A stretch of DNA of 64,000 bases from Thermosyntropha sp. Its GTDB lineage: Bacteria > Bacillota > Syntrophomonadia > Syntrophomonadales > Syntrophomonadaceae. The notes beneath the pieces are model-generated. The model made no database searches. It worked only from the letters and a program-made list of their open reading frames with translations, and was not told where the DNA came from. A program made the position numbers and the translations under genes. Positions 45,614 to 54,470 of the stretch are shown piece after piece (position 1 is the first letter of the stretch; the number at the start of each line of letters is the position of its first letter). The stretch spans positions 1-64,000 of the forward strand of contig NZ_JACDOH010000001.1 of NCBI RefSeq assembly GCF_017656155.1, given 5' to 3'.

Positions 45614-47167
45614 TTGTCAAGGAATAATATAGATGAACAAATTGTGAGTATAATTAAAAACATAAGTAGAAGATATAGTATTTCGAAGATTGAGGCAGTG
45701 TTATTTATGCTGGAGGCTTTAAATAGTATGGAAACAGAAGGACGAGTTGGTATTTCAGATGATATTTTAAGAAAAATTAAAAAACTTGAATTATCAACAT
45801 TTGAAATTTATAACTTTATAAAACACAATTTTAATAAACTCCTTTCAGATTTAGACAGGATAGTATACGGTAAATATTATACCCCTAAGTTTCTTGTAGA
45901 GCTTGTTTATTCGTATATTAGACCATATATAAAAGAAAATGCTGTTATTTTCGATCCTGCTTGCGGTTGCGGTGCTTTTTTAAATTATAATGACAATTTT
46001 GGAAGTGTAAGAATAGTAGGCAATGATATAGATAAAAACGCTGTCCGGCTTTTGCAAATGTTGAAGATGGATAATGTTGAAATTTATAATGAAAACTTTT
46101 TGCTGCAGGTGAATAGGGCTAAGTATAATTTAAGCGGCAATGATTTTGTAATTGTGATAGGTAATCCTCCATATAATGATATAACTTCAAAAAATAAAAA
46201 GACAGAGAAAAAATCAGCTGATATTGGATTAGGTATTGATGATGATATTAAAACGCGTGATTATGGTTTATCTTTTTTAAGGGCTTTTAATAAACTGAAA
46301 GCAGATGTAGTATGTATCCTTCATCCTTTATCTTATTTGATTAAGAAAACTAATTTTAATCTGTTAAAGGAATTTAAGGATAATTACCAGCTCAAAAAGG
46401 CAATTATATTTTCAAGCAGCGAATTTGCAAAGACAAGGAAAACGCCTTTCCCTATTGTAGCAGCTCTTTATGTCCGGGGGGGAGGAATGGATTATGAGTA
46501 TATCAAAAACTTTAAGTTCGATATTCTATACAGTGATAAGAGTTTTTGTTTAAAAGATGTTCCCACAATAGATGGCTATATTAATAAATATCCTCCCAGA
46601 AAAAAAGATGGAATAAAGGTATCCGATATATCACTTTATATGTATAACTTTAGGGATTTAAACTCTTTGTTAACTACGGCTAATTTTACCGAAAAAGAAG
46701 ATTTTAATAACCATATTACTATAAATTATAAAGATTTATATAAGTATGCCTATTTAAACTGCATGAAGCGCTATTTCGGCAAAGATTTTTTGTTAGGCAA
46801 TTTGTCGCCAGTTGTCATAATAGAGGATTTAGAAAGTGAATATTTTAAAGATCTGTTTATTATTGACACGATAATGAATAATCAATATATTTCTATATTT
46901 AATATCGATAATCCAAACAGTATTTTATGGACGAGGGGATTATTTGAGGAGTATAAAACTAAAAGCGCAGGTTTTATAGAAGAGCATGGAAGGATAAATA
47001 TTTATCGGATATTTACTGATTTTGTGGAAGGTAAAGGGGGTAAAGAAATGATAAGAAAAATAACATCCGAATATTTTTATAATATAAAGGAGCTTTTTTC
47101 GTGTCCGCTATCGGAAAATCAAATAGGTTTACCGCCGATTGGCAATATTGATAAAATCGCATTGTAG
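45614..47167 (+). CDS. N6-adenine DNA methyltransferase
   Basis: The SAM-binding motif I is FDPACGCGAFL (about 113-123) and the catalytic motif is GNPPYND (about 182-188), N-to-C order as in gamma-class adenine methyltransferases. A helical N-terminal part is followed by YGKYYTPKFLVELVYSYI, typical of TaqI/type II and type I modification proteins. The C-terminal 300 residues are likely the target-recognition region. The protein has 517 residues. The target site is unknown. The GC content is lower than that of the flanking genes, suggesting transfer. It is probably the modification half of a restriction system. Confidence 0.88.
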   Translation: MSRNNIDEQIVSIIKNISRRYSISKIEAVLFMLEALNSMETEGRVGISDDILRKIKKLELSTFEIYNFIKHNFNKLLSDLDRIVYGKYYTPKFLVELVYSYIRPYIKENAVIFDPACGCGAFLNYNDNFGSVRIVGNDIDKNAVRLLQMLKMDNVEIYNENFLLQVNRAKYNLSGNDFVIVIGNPPYNDITSKNKKTEKKSADIGLGIDDDIKTRDYGLSFLRAFNKLKADVVCILHPLSYLIKKTNFNLLKEFKDNYQLKKAIIFSSSEFAKTRKTPFPIVAALYVRGGGMDYEYIKNFKFDILYSDKSFCLKDVPTIDGYINKYPPRKKDGIKVSDISLYMYNFRDLNSLLTTANFTEKEDFNNHITINYKDLYKYAYLNCMKRYFGKDFLLGNLSPVVIIEDLESEYFKDLFIIDTIMNNQYISIFNIDNPNSILWTRGLFEEYKTKSAGFIEEHGRINIYRIFTDFVEGKGGKEMIRKITSEYFYNIKELFSCPLSENQIGLPPIGNIDKIAL

Positions 47168-47228
47168 AATTATAGAAATCGGTTTATTTATAAATATATG
47201 GTATGAATAGATAGAAATTAATATCCCC

Positions 47229-47257
47229 TTGAGTTTTGTTTTTTTTCTTGTTATAAT
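47229..47257 (+). promoter_or_regulatory. Sigma-A promoter of rpmE
   Basis: TTGAGT (47229-47234) and TATAAT (47252-47257) are 17 bp apart, close to consensus. The gene starts about 85 bp downstream. Confidence 0.8.
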
Positions 47258-47272
47258 GATTCTTGCAGTTTA

Positions 47273-47292
47273 TTCAGGGGTATTGGCCTGAA
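47273..47292 (+). promoter_or_regulatory. Possible L31 leader hairpin
   Basis: TTCAGG (47273-47278) pairs with CCTGAA (47287-47292) in the rpmE 5' UTR with an 8-nt loop. GCAG repeats (from 47265 and 47294) flank it. Ribosomal protein L31 genes of Firmicutes are known to carry leader structures for autoregulation; membership in that class is a guess. Confidence 0.4.
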
Positions 47293-47342
47293 ATGCAGTT
47301 TATATATAATGATATATCCTCATTTGAAGAGAGGTGAGAATA

Positions 47343-47546
47343 GTGAAGGCAGGTATTCATCCTCAATATTATCGAACTACTATTAGATGTGCCTGTGGCA
47401 ATGAAGTAGAAGTAGGTTCAACTAAAAAGGATATCCGCGTAGAACTTTGTTCTAAATGTCATCCTTTCTACACGGGAAGTAAGACCAGAGTAGTTGATAC
47501 CACCGGAAGAGTAGACAAGTTCAAGAAAAAGTACGGCTTAGATTAA
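47343..47546 (+). CDS. rpmE: Ribosomal protein bL31, zinc form
   Basis: The 67-residue large-subunit protein has the zinc ribbon [11 protein letters not shown] and [10 protein letters not shown], so it is the zinc-containing form and not the zinc-free paralogue YtiA. The GTG at 47343 is preferred with AGAGGTGAG just upstream, giving the family's standard MKAGIHP start. In B. subtilis it lies next to rho; here about 14 kb separates them. Confidence 0.97.
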   Translation: MKAGIHPQYYRTTIRCACGNEVEVGSTKKDIRVELCSKCHPFYTGSKTRVVDTTGRVDKFKKKYGLD

Positions 47547-47550
47547 ATTA

Positions 47551-47580
47551 TAGCAGAGCAATTGTCTCTGCTATTTTTCT
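47551..47580 (+). terminator. Terminator after rpmE
   Basis: TAGCAGAG (47551-47558) pairs with CTCTGCTA (47566-47573) across a 7-nt loop and is followed by TTTTTCTT. This is a standard intrinsic terminator. Confidence 0.85.
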
Positions 47581-47636
47581 TAATGGAGATCTTAAGGTTT
47601 GTGATTTTTAAATAAAATTATGATTTGGTGATATTT

Positions 47637-48551
47637 ATGAATAAAGATATACAATATGGCGGCATGGCAGTGATAGAAGGTGTTATGATGAAGGGAAAAA
47701 ATAAAGTTGCAGTTGCTGTGCGCCGGCCTGATGGAGATATAGTTTTGGAAAAAGAAGAGCTTAAACCTCTTTCTCCTAAACTTGTCTGGCTTAAATGGCC
47801 TTTTATAAGGGGCACTTATATGCTGATTATTTCTATGGTTTTAGGGGTAAGGATGCTCAACAAGTCAGCCAATATGTCAGTAGAGGAAGAGGAAGAAGAA
47901 CTGAGCTTTGCTGAAATTTTGTTTACTACTCTTACCGCTTTTATTCTTGCCGTGTTTTTGTTTATAATACTACCTGTGGGAATTGTCCATTTTGTAAGTC
48001 CCTTTTTAAGAGGAGTATTCTTGCAGAATGTTGTGGAAGGAACTATAAGGATTATTTTCTTTCTTTTGTATATTTATCTTATTTCCAAATTAGAGGATAT
48101 TGAACGTGTTTTTATGTACCATGGTGCAGAACATAAATCTATCTCAGCATTGGAAGCCGGAGAAGAGCTTACGGTTGAAAATGTTCGCAAATATAGCACT
48201 TTGCATCCCCGCTGTGGAACCAGTTTTTTATTAACGGTTATGATAGTTTCCATATTGGTTTTCGCTCTTTTGGGGGAAGGTAGCCTTTTTTACCGGATAT
48301 GGTCAAGGCTGCTGGCTTTGCCGGTGGTTGCAGGCATAGGATATGAATTTATAAGGCTTTCTGGCAAATACTACCACCTAAGGTGGGCGAAAATTTTAAT
48401 TGCACCGGGGTTGTGGTTGCAGAAGCTTACAACAAGGGAACCTGATGATGAGCAGATTGAGGTAGCTTTGACAGCATTAAAAGCGGTTATCCCGGGACAT
48501 ACGATATTGGAAGAAAGAGTATCAGTTGATGCAGTCCTGGTGAAGAGCTAA
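47637..48551 (+). CDS. DUF1385 membrane protein
   Basis: A conserved protein of Firmicutes encoded beside rpmE and prfA. It starts NKDIQYGGMAVIEGVMMKG and has YHGAEHKSISALE with His/Glu residues that could hold a metal. RCGTSFLL is also typical. Four or so hydrophobic helices follow. Function is unknown; the family is often annotated as a putative metal-dependent enzyme. ATG 47637 has a GGTGAT-type site 6 nt upstream. Confidence 0.9.
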   Translation: MNKDIQYGGMAVIEGVMMKGKNKVAVAVRRPDGDIVLEKEELKPLSPKLVWLKWPFIRGTYMLIISMVLGVRMLNKSANMSVEEEEEELSFAEILFTTLTAFILAVFLFIILPVGIVHFVSPFLRGVFLQNVVEGTIRIIFFLLYIYLISKLEDIERVFMYHGAEHKSISALEAGEELTVENVRKYSTLHPRCGTSFLLTVMIVSILVFALLGEGSLFYRIWSRLLALPVVAGIGYEFIRLSGKYYHLRWAKILIAPGLWLQKLTTREPDDEQIEVALTALKAVIPGHTILEERVSVDAVLVKS

Positions 48552-48581
48552 AAGATTTAAGGAGCAAGGGAGGCAGTTTAT

Positions 48582-49649
48582 ATGTACGAAAAGCTGAAAA
48601 AGCTTGAAGATAAATATAATGAATTAACTGAACTATTGAGTCAGCCTGATATCATTGCTGATCAGGTGAAATTTCAGAAATATGCCAAGGCACATGCTGA
48701 TTTGGAGGAAATAGTAACTAAATTCAGAGAATATAAAGATGTTTTGAAGGGTTTGGAAGAGACCAAACAGATGTTGGAAGGAGAAAAGGATCCTGAGTTC
48801 AGGCAGATGCTCGTGGAGGAGAGAGATAATCTTATAGCAAGGCAAAAAAAACTGGAACATGAACTTAAAGTGCTGCTTTTGCCGAAGGATCCGAATGATG
48901 AGAAAAGCGTAATTATGGAAATTCGTGCCGGTACGGGAGGAGAGGAAGCAGCTCTTTTTGCCCATGATCTTTTCCGTATGTACAGCCGCTATGCAGAAGA
49001 GCAGGGCTGGAAGATAGAAATAATGGATGCTCATTATACGGATATAGGCGGGATAAAGGAAATAATCTTTGTGGTTGAAGGACAGGGTGCATACAGCAAA
49101 TTAAAATATGAGTCAGGTGTACACAGGGTGCAAAGGGTTCCTGCTACTGAGTCAGGGGGCAGGATTCATACTTCGGCCGCTACGGTTGCAGTTCTTCCAG
49201 AAGCAGAAGAAGTGGAGGTAGAGATTGACCCCAACGATTTAAGGATTGATGTTTACTGTTCCAGCGGCCCGGGAGGGCAGTCAGTTAATACTACTCAATC
49301 AGCAGTGAGGATTACTCATATTCCTACCGGTCTGGTGGTAACCTGCCAGGATGAAAAGTCGCAGCATAAAAATAAAGCTAAAGCTTTAAGGGTTTTGAGA
49401 GCTAGACTTAAAGAACTTCTGGAAGAACAGAAAAATGCTGAACTGGCAGGAGAAAGAAAAAACCAGGTAGGGAGTGGAGATAGAAGCGAACGCATTCGTA
49501 CTTACAACTTCCCACAGGGAAGGGTAAGCGACCATCGCATCAACCTTACCCTGCATAAGCTTGACTATATACTAGAAGGACATTTAGATGAGATTATCGA
49601 TGCTTTAATTACCCACGACCAGACTGAGCGCATGAAACAGGTGGATTAA
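48582..49649 (+). CDS. prfA: Peptide chain release factor 1
   Basis: Recognises UAA and UAG stop codons and releases the peptide. The stop-codon-reading PAT motif (about residue 187-189 in VPATESGG) distinguishes RF1 from RF2, and the catalytic GGQ is in GPGGQS at about 230-232. Its length of 355 residues is normal. It directly precedes prmC, whose product modifies the GGQ glutamine. Confidence 0.98.
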   Translation: MYEKLKKLEDKYNELTELLSQPDIIADQVKFQKYAKAHADLEEIVTKFREYKDVLKGLEETKQMLEGEKDPEFRQMLVEERDNLIARQKKLEHELKVLLLPKDPNDEKSVIMEIRAGTGGEEAALFAHDLFRMYSRYAEEQGWKIEIMDAHYTDIGGIKEIIFVVEGQGAYSKLKYESGVHRVQRVPATESGGRIHTSAATVAVLPEAEEVEVEIDPNDLRIDVYCSSGPGGQSVNTTQSAVRITHIPTGLVVTCQDEKSQHKNKAKALRVLRARLKELLEEQKNAELAGERKNQVGSGDRSERIRTYNFPQGRVSDHRINLTLHKLDYILEGHLDEIIDALITHDQTERMKQVD

Positions 49650-50504
49650 GTGCAGAATATATGGAGAATAAGAGATTTATTAGATTGGACAACCCGGTAT
49701 TTTTCAGAGAAAGGCCTTGACAAGCCGCGTTTAGAGGCGGAACTTCTTCTTGCCGAGGCTTTAGGTAAAGACCGGGTTTATTTGTATACCAATTATGATT
49801 TACCGGTTAACCGGAATGAGCGGGAGATTTACAAAGAATGGATAAAAAGAAGGGTAAGAGGGGAACCGCTTGCTTATATAACTGAACATAAAGAATTTAT
49901 GTCCCTTGATTTTAAAGTTAATCATCATGTTTTAATTCCTAGGCCGGATACAGAGATTCTGGTGGAAACTGCCATGAAAGCGGCAGAAGATTTTGAGGGT
50001 GAAATTAGAATTTGTGATGTAGGGACAGGTTCGGGAGCAATAGCAGTAAGTTTGGCTTTTTACCTTAAAAAGGCAAAGGTATATGCAACTGACATATCTC
50101 CCGAAGCTTTAGATGTAGCCCGCGAAAATGCGCAGAGAAACGGAGTGGAGCTGGTTTTAGGTCAGGGGGATCTTTTAGAGCCTTTTAAAGATGAAGAAAG
50201 GTTTCATATCATTACGGCTAATTTGCCTTATATAAACGAAGCAGAGTATGAAGCATTAGATATTACAGTTAGGGGATATGAACCGCGTTTAGCTTTGTTT
50301 GCCCCTGGTGATGGGCTTGATATATACAGGCGGCTGGTGCCTGAGGCTTATGAACTTCTTGAAAACAATGGGTATCTGTTGATAGAGATAGGCTATAACC
50401 AGGCTGAAGAAGCATTAAAGGTAGTAAAAGATTTTGCCAGCGCAGAAATAATAAAAGATTTAGCCGGAAGGGACAGGGTTATAAAGGCTAAAAAGGAGGA
50501 GTAA
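49650..50504 (+). CDS. prmC: Release factor glutamine methyltransferase
   Basis: Methylates the GGQ glutamine of release factors. SAM motif I is CDVGTGSGAIAVSL. The substrate-binding NPPY motif reads NLPY (in ITANLPYINE), a variant at the second position. The GTG start is immediately after the prfA stop, so the two are translationally coupled. The length is 284 residues. Confidence 0.95.
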   Translation: MQNIWRIRDLLDWTTRYFSEKGLDKPRLEAELLLAEALGKDRVYLYTNYDLPVNRNEREIYKEWIKRRVRGEPLAYITEHKEFMSLDFKVNHHVLIPRPDTEILVETAMKAAEDFEGEIRICDVGTGSGAIAVSLAFYLKKAKVYATDISPEALDVARENAQRNGVELVLGQGDLLEPFKDEERFHIITANLPYINEAEYEALDITVRGYEPRLALFAPGDGLDIYRRLVPEAYELLENNGYLLIEIGYNQAEEALKVVKDFASAEIIKDLAGRDRVIKAKKEE

Positions 50505-50508
50505 TTTT

Positions 50509-51486
50509 TTGGAAACCACATATTATAAAATAAATCCGAAAAAGCCCGAACTTTATATACTTAAAAAGGCGGCAGAGCTTTTAAAAAAGGGAGAGATAGT
50601 AGTTTTTCCTACGGAAACTGTTTATGGTGTTGGAGCAGTTTTCTACGACCGTGAGGCGGTAAAAAAAGTGTTTAGGGCCAAGGAAAGACCGGCAGATACT
50701 CCTCTTTTAGTGCATTTAAGCTCTTTTGAACAGGTTTATATGGTAGCTGATGAAGTTCCTGATTTGGCTTTAAAGCTTATGGATGCTTTTTGGCCTGGAC
50801 CTTTATCCTTAATCTTACCGGCCAGAAATAATGTTCCGCCAGAGGTTACCGGAGGAAAAACGAGTGTAGGGTTAAGAATGCCTTCTCATCCAGTGGCCAA
50901 AGCCCTTATAGATATGACCGGGCCTTTGGCAGCGACCAGTGCCAATCTTTCGGGAAGACCTAGTCCGGTAAATGCAGAACATGTAAGACAGGATTTAGAC
51001 GGAAGGGTTGCTTTAGTGTTAGATGCTGGAGAAACTGGAGTGGGGCTGGAATCTACCGTTCTTGATATGACAGGTGAAAGGCTTAAGGTTTTAAGAACTG
51101 GAGGCCTTGGTATAGAAGATTTGGAAAGAGTTTTAGGAACTGATGTGCTGGAAGTTGACCTTAAAGGTCAGGATAAACATTATATGATTAAGACCAGGGT
51201 GCTGTTAGCACAGAATGAAGATGATTTTCAATCACTGCTTTTAAGGCAGAGTGTTGAACCGCAGAAGATAGGAATAGTATTTTATGATAAGAAGATGCAT
51301 GATTTATCAGCAGGATACAAAGAATACCGATTAGATCTAAGAAAAAAGGGTATATCTTTTTTTTCCCTTTTACGAGATGCAGAAAAAAACGGAATAGAAG
51401 CTTTAATCTTTGCTCCCCTGCCTGAGGACAGGGAAGGACTGAATAAATCACTGATAGATAGGATTTATAAGGCAGTAGTGAAATAA
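50509..51486 (+). CDS. ywlC: Threonylcarbamoyl-AMP synthase Sua5/YwlC
   Basis: First step in making the t6A modification of tRNA position 37. The YrdC domain contains KGEIVVFPTETVYGVGA and SANLSGRPSP. The extra C-terminal domain of about 110 residues makes it the Sua5 type. TTG start with GGAGGAG upstream. It lies 4 bp after prmC, in the order seen in B. subtilis. Confidence 0.95.
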   Translation: METTYYKINPKKPELYILKKAAELLKKGEIVVFPTETVYGVGAVFYDREAVKKVFRAKERPADTPLLVHLSSFEQVYMVADEVPDLALKLMDAFWPGPLSLILPARNNVPPEVTGGKTSVGLRMPSHPVAKALIDMTGPLAATSANLSGRPSPVNAEHVRQDLDGRVALVLDAGETGVGLESTVLDMTGERLKVLRTGGLGIEDLERVLGTDVLEVDLKGQDKHYMIKTRVLLAQNEDDFQSLLLRQSVEPQKIGIVFYDKKMHDLSAGYKEYRLDLRKKGISFFSLLRDAEKNGIEALIFAPLPEDREGLNKSLIDRIYKAVVK

Positions 51487-51518
51487 AAAAATGATTTTTA
51501 GCAGAGAGGTAAATTGAA

Positions 51519-52106
51519 ATGTCAGAACAGCTTATAACTGTAATTTTAGTTGCAGTCGTTTTGGGGATGGATGCTTTTTCCCTATCCATGGGCATGGGGC
51601 TTAATGGGGTAAGCCGTAAATATGAAATTAAGTTTGCCTCTACAGTAGGGGTCATGCATATTATAATGCCCCTTTTAGGTTTAAGTTTAGGGCTGGCTGC
51701 AGGGAAAATATTAGGGGTTTGGGCAGGAAGGCTTGGTGCAGTTATACTGGTATATATCGGGATAAATTTTTTAAGACACGGCTATCGCGATATAAGAGGG
51801 GAAACCATATCGTTTGCCGAGGCCAAAAAAAGGCTTAAAAAAAATGGAGAGATTATACAGGATGATTTAAAAACAATATTAGTTCTGGCTTTTTCAGTAA
51901 GTGTTGATGCTTTAACCGTAGGATTCAGTTTGGGAACATTAGGGATGCCGATTGTTGTTACAGTCGTTATTATGGGAATAGTTGCAGGTTTTATGACTTT
52001 TTTAGGTTTTATAGGAGGCAGGATCTTCAGTCGAATAGTAGGGAGTTATGCGCAAATAGCAGGAGGAATTATTCTCTTAGGGTTGGCGGTAAAGTTGGTA
52101 TTTTAA
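51519..52106 (+). CDS. mntP: Manganese efflux pump MntP
   Basis: Six-helix membrane protein of 195 residues with the paired helices GMDAFSLSMGMG and SVDALTVGFSLG, whose conserved Asp residues bind metal. Exports manganese. It has a central charged loop (about 90-115). It sits between ywlC and ywlE in the conserved order. Confidence 0.93.
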   Translation: MSEQLITVILVAVVLGMDAFSLSMGMGLNGVSRKYEIKFASTVGVMHIIMPLLGLSLGLAAGKILGVWAGRLGAVILVYIGINFLRHGYRDIRGETISFAEAKKRLKKNGEIIQDDLKTILVLAFSVSVDALTVGFSLGTLGMPIVVTVVIMGIVAGFMTFLGFIGGRIFSRIVGSYAQIAGGIILLGLAVKLVF

Positions 52107-52118
52107 AGGGGGAGCGAT

Positions 52119-52610
52119 ATGGATATAACCAATATTTTGTTTGTATGCACAGGCAATACCTGCCGAAGTCCTATGGCAGCAGCTCTTTTTTTAAAACTTC
52201 TAGAGGAGAAGGGGTTAAAGGATAAGTATAATGTTCTGTCGGCAGGGATTTTTGCGCGTGAAGGAATGAAGGCGAGCAGAGAAGCTGTGGAAGCTATGAA
52301 AAAGGAAAATATTGATTTGAATGACCATTTATCTCAACCGGTCTATCCAGATTTAGTGAAGGATGCAGATTTAATTCTTGCTATGACCGGTGAACACAAA
52401 GAGATTTTACTAGATAGATTTCCGGAAGCTGAAAACAAGATTTTTACCCTTATGGAATATGCAGGGATTGAAGGTGAAATATATGACCCTTTTGGGAGGG
52501 GACAGGAAGAATATTTTAAAACTGCAGGGCAGTTAAAAGAAAGTTTACAGATGGTTATAGAGCGTTTGCTATCAGAAGCAGAAGAGGATAAGGAAGGAGA
52601 TTTGAAATGA
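52119..52610 (+). CDS. ywlE: Protein-arginine phosphatase YwlE-like
   Basis: Low-molecular-weight phosphatase with the C10-x5-R16 loop in FVCTGNTCRSP. Thr14 matches Thr11 of B. subtilis YwlE, the residue that selects phosphoarginine over phosphotyrosine. An Asp in YDPFGRG is the general acid. It would counter McsB-type arginine kinase; no such kinase is seen in this window. Overlaps rpiB by 4 bp. Confidence 0.9.
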   Translation: MDITNILFVCTGNTCRSPMAAALFLKLLEEKGLKDKYNVLSAGIFAREGMKASREAVEAMKKENIDLNDHLSQPVYPDLVKDADLILAMTGEHKEILLDRFPEAENKIFTLMEYAGIEGEIYDPFGRGQEEYFKTAGQLKESLQMVIERLLSEAEEDKEGDLK

Positions 52611-53059
52611 AAGTAGCTATAGGAAATGACCATGCTGGAGTAGCTCTTAAAGAGGAGATTGCCGCTTTTTTAAGACAGGAAGGGTATGAAGTTATAAACT
52701 GCGGTACAGATACCTTTGATTCTGTAGATTATCCTGATATTGCCGAAAAGGTGGCAGAGGAGGTATTGAAGCAAAATATTCCTGGAATTATAATATGTGG
52801 AACAGGGATAGGTATTTCTATTGCTGCTAATAAAATACCGGGTATAAGGGCGGCTCTTTGTAATGACCTTTTTACTGCGCGCATGACTAGAAAACACAAC
52901 AATGCCAATATTTTAGCATTAGGAGCCAGGGTGATAGGAGCAGGTTTAGCTGTAGAAATTGTGAGAGAATTTTTAAATACCGATTTTGAAGGAGGAAGGC
53001 ATCAAGCCCGAGTAGAAAAAATAAGTGCAATAGAAAAAAAATACAGGGAGAAAGTTTGA
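52607..53059 (+). CDS. rpiB: Ribose-5-phosphate isomerase B
   Basis: Interconverts ribose-5-phosphate and ribulose-5-phosphate. The N-terminus [17 protein letters not shown] and the CGTGIG loop with catalytic Cys are typical, and ALGARVIG follows. Length of 150 residues is normal. ATGA overlap with ywlE. Confidence 0.95.
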   Translation: MKVAIGNDHAGVALKEEIAAFLRQEGYEVINCGTDTFDSVDYPDIAEKVAEEVLKQNIPGIIICGTGIGISIAANKIPGIRAALCNDLFTARMTRKHNNANILALGARVIGAGLAVEIVREFLNTDFEGGRHQARVEKISAIEKKYREKV

Positions 53060-53061
53060 CT

Positions 53062-53538
53062 ATGCAGGGATTTGAATTCGGCCAAAGACCGGGATGGGAT
53101 GAGTATTTTCTGCAGCTAGCCAGACTGGTGGCCAGCAGATCAACCTGTATTAGAAGACAGGTTGGTGCAGTTTTGGTAAAGAAAGACCGCATTATTGCAA
53201 CTGGCTATAATGGAGCTCCGCGGGGGCTTAAACACTGTCTGGAGGTAGGATGTTTGAGGGAAGCTATGAACATCCCATCTGGACATAGATATGAATTATG
53301 CCGTGGGGTGCATGCAGAACAAAATGCTATCATAAATGCTGCGTATTATGGAGTATCCACTGAAGGGGCTGTTTTATATTGTACGAATCAGCCCTGTATA
53401 ATATGTGCCCGTATGATAATAAATGCCGGAATAACCAAGGTAGTTCATGAAGGAAATTTTAATGATGATCTGGCTTTAGAACTTTTGAATGAAGCAGGGA
53501 TTGAGCTGGTTTTATACAAGCCTGGCCAGGATAGTTAG
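53062..53538 (+). CDS. comEB: dCMP deaminase
   Basis: Zinc deaminase making dUMP. The zinc site is HAEQNAI and PCIICA (His, Cys, Cys), with the Glu between. It has RPGWDEYF and GYNGAPRG N-terminal motifs of the family. ATG 53062 has a CAGGGAGAAAG site; an earlier TTG at 53056 overlaps the rpiB stop. Length about 158 residues. Confidence 0.93.
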   Translation: MQGFEFGQRPGWDEYFLQLARLVASRSTCIRRQVGAVLVKKDRIIATGYNGAPRGLKHCLEVGCLREAMNIPSGHRYELCRGVHAEQNAIINAAYYGVSTEGAVLYCTNQPCIICARMIINAGITKVVHEGNFNDDLALELLNEAGIELVLYKPGQDS

Positions 53539-53625
53539 TGGTATAATGGAGATTAAAATGACGAAAGATAATAAACAAGTAAACAATATGCAGGCAATAA
53601 AAGCATTTTATATCCGATAAAAATG

Positions 53626-53655
53626 TTGGCAATAATACATGGCGTATTGTAATAT
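53626..53655 (+). promoter_or_regulatory. Possible promoter before MazG-like gene
   Basis: TTGGCA (53626-53631) is followed after 18 bp by TAATAT (53650-53655), just overlapping a perfect TATAAT (53653-53658) whose spacing would be 21 bp. The gene starts about 24 bp downstream. Confidence 0.4.
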
Positions 53656-53678
53656 AATAAATACTGGGGAGAGTCTTT

Positions 53679-53990
53679 ATGAATACTAAGATACTTTCAC
53701 TGCCGAAACTGAACCAATTAAATCCGACCCTGGAGTCTACTGCCCTAAAACTTATGGAGGAAGCAGGAGAACTTGCTCAGGCGATTGGAAAATTTCGTGG
53801 CCTTAGTGGAGAAAAGGTTAATATGCCGGAAGATGAGGTTCTGCGCCAAATTGCTCGGGAACTCCTGGATGTTGCCCAGACAGCAGTGACAATGATGTTT
53901 GTTATGGAAGATAATTATGGGATTAATATAGATGAGATGCTTAAAGAGCATGTTGATAAGCTTCTGCAAAAAGGATATTTGGATTTATAG
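53679..53990 (+). CDS. MazG-like nucleotide pyrophosphohydrolase
   Basis: The 103-residue protein has the EExGEL motif (EEAGELAQAIGK) and a second ELLDVAQTAV helix, as in MazG-like or phosphoribosyl-ATP pyrophosphatase-like proteins. These hydrolyse nucleoside triphosphates. The substrate is unknown. It stands before the atp operon, 161 bp away. Confidence 0.85.
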   Translation: MNTKILSLPKLNQLNPTLESTALKLMEEAGELAQAIGKFRGLSGEKVNMPEDEVLRQIARELLDVAQTAVTMMFVMEDNYGINIDEMLKEHVDKLLQKGYLDL

Positions 53991-54077
53991 GCAAAGCAAA
54001 ATACAAAAATTGATAGATGTTGATAAATTTTCCGAATATTTTGAGTGAATTGTCGCAAAAAATGAAAAAATTTTAGG

Positions 54078-54106
54078 TTGAGTAGAAGGGATTTTAAAAA
54101 TTTTAT
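54078..54106 (+). promoter_or_regulatory. Weak candidate promoter of the atp operon
   Basis: TTGAGT (54078-54083) and TTTTAT (54101-54106) are 17 bp apart, a poor -10 match. A promoter is expected in this gap of about 160 bp, but this is the only option I could see. Confidence 0.3.
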
Positions 54107-54151
54107 TGAATAGATTAAGATGGAATAATATCCTCTTAAGGAGATTTTTAA

Positions 54152-54403
54152 ATGGCTGAAAAAAAGCAAAACTGGCCTAAAGCCCTGGCAAATGCGATAA
54201 ATTTGGCTACTTCAGTAGCAGCATCTGTGGCCTTAGGGATTTTAGGCGGTGGATGGTTGGATAAAAAGTTTGATACCCACATGGTATTTACAGTAATTGG
54301 AACTTTATTAGGAATAGCAACTGCGGGTAAAATAATGTGGGAAAGGCTTAATGACAGAAGGGTGTCTTCTGTTAACGAACAAAAGAACGAAGAGAGAGAA
54401 TGA
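54152..54403 (+). CDS. atpZ: AtpZ/AtpI-family ATP synthase accessory protein
   Basis: The 83-residue two-helix protein (helices about 21-38 and 44-62; ALGILGGGWLDKKF) is of the AtpI/AtpZ type found ahead of atpB in many Firmicutes. It has been linked to ring assembly and magnesium or calcium transport. A typical longer AtpI is not present between it and atpB. AAGGAG site upstream. Confidence 0.85.
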   Translation: MAEKKQNWPKALANAINLATSVAASVALGILGGGWLDKKFDTHMVFTVIGTLLGIATAGKIMWERLNDRRVSSVNEQKNEERE

Positions 54404-54404
54404 A

Positions 54405-54427
54405 TTCAACCTGCTTTAGCAGGTGAA
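54405..54427 (+). promoter_or_regulatory. Intercistronic hairpin atpZ-atpB
   Basis: TTCA-A-CCTGC (54405-54414) pairs with GCAGGTGAA (54419-54427) around a TTTA loop, with one bulged A. No T run follows. It may be an RNA-processing or stabilising element. Confidence 0.5.
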
Positions 54428-54470
54428 GATATGCGTTTTATGAAAAAAGGCGCAGGAAGGGGGGAAAAAG

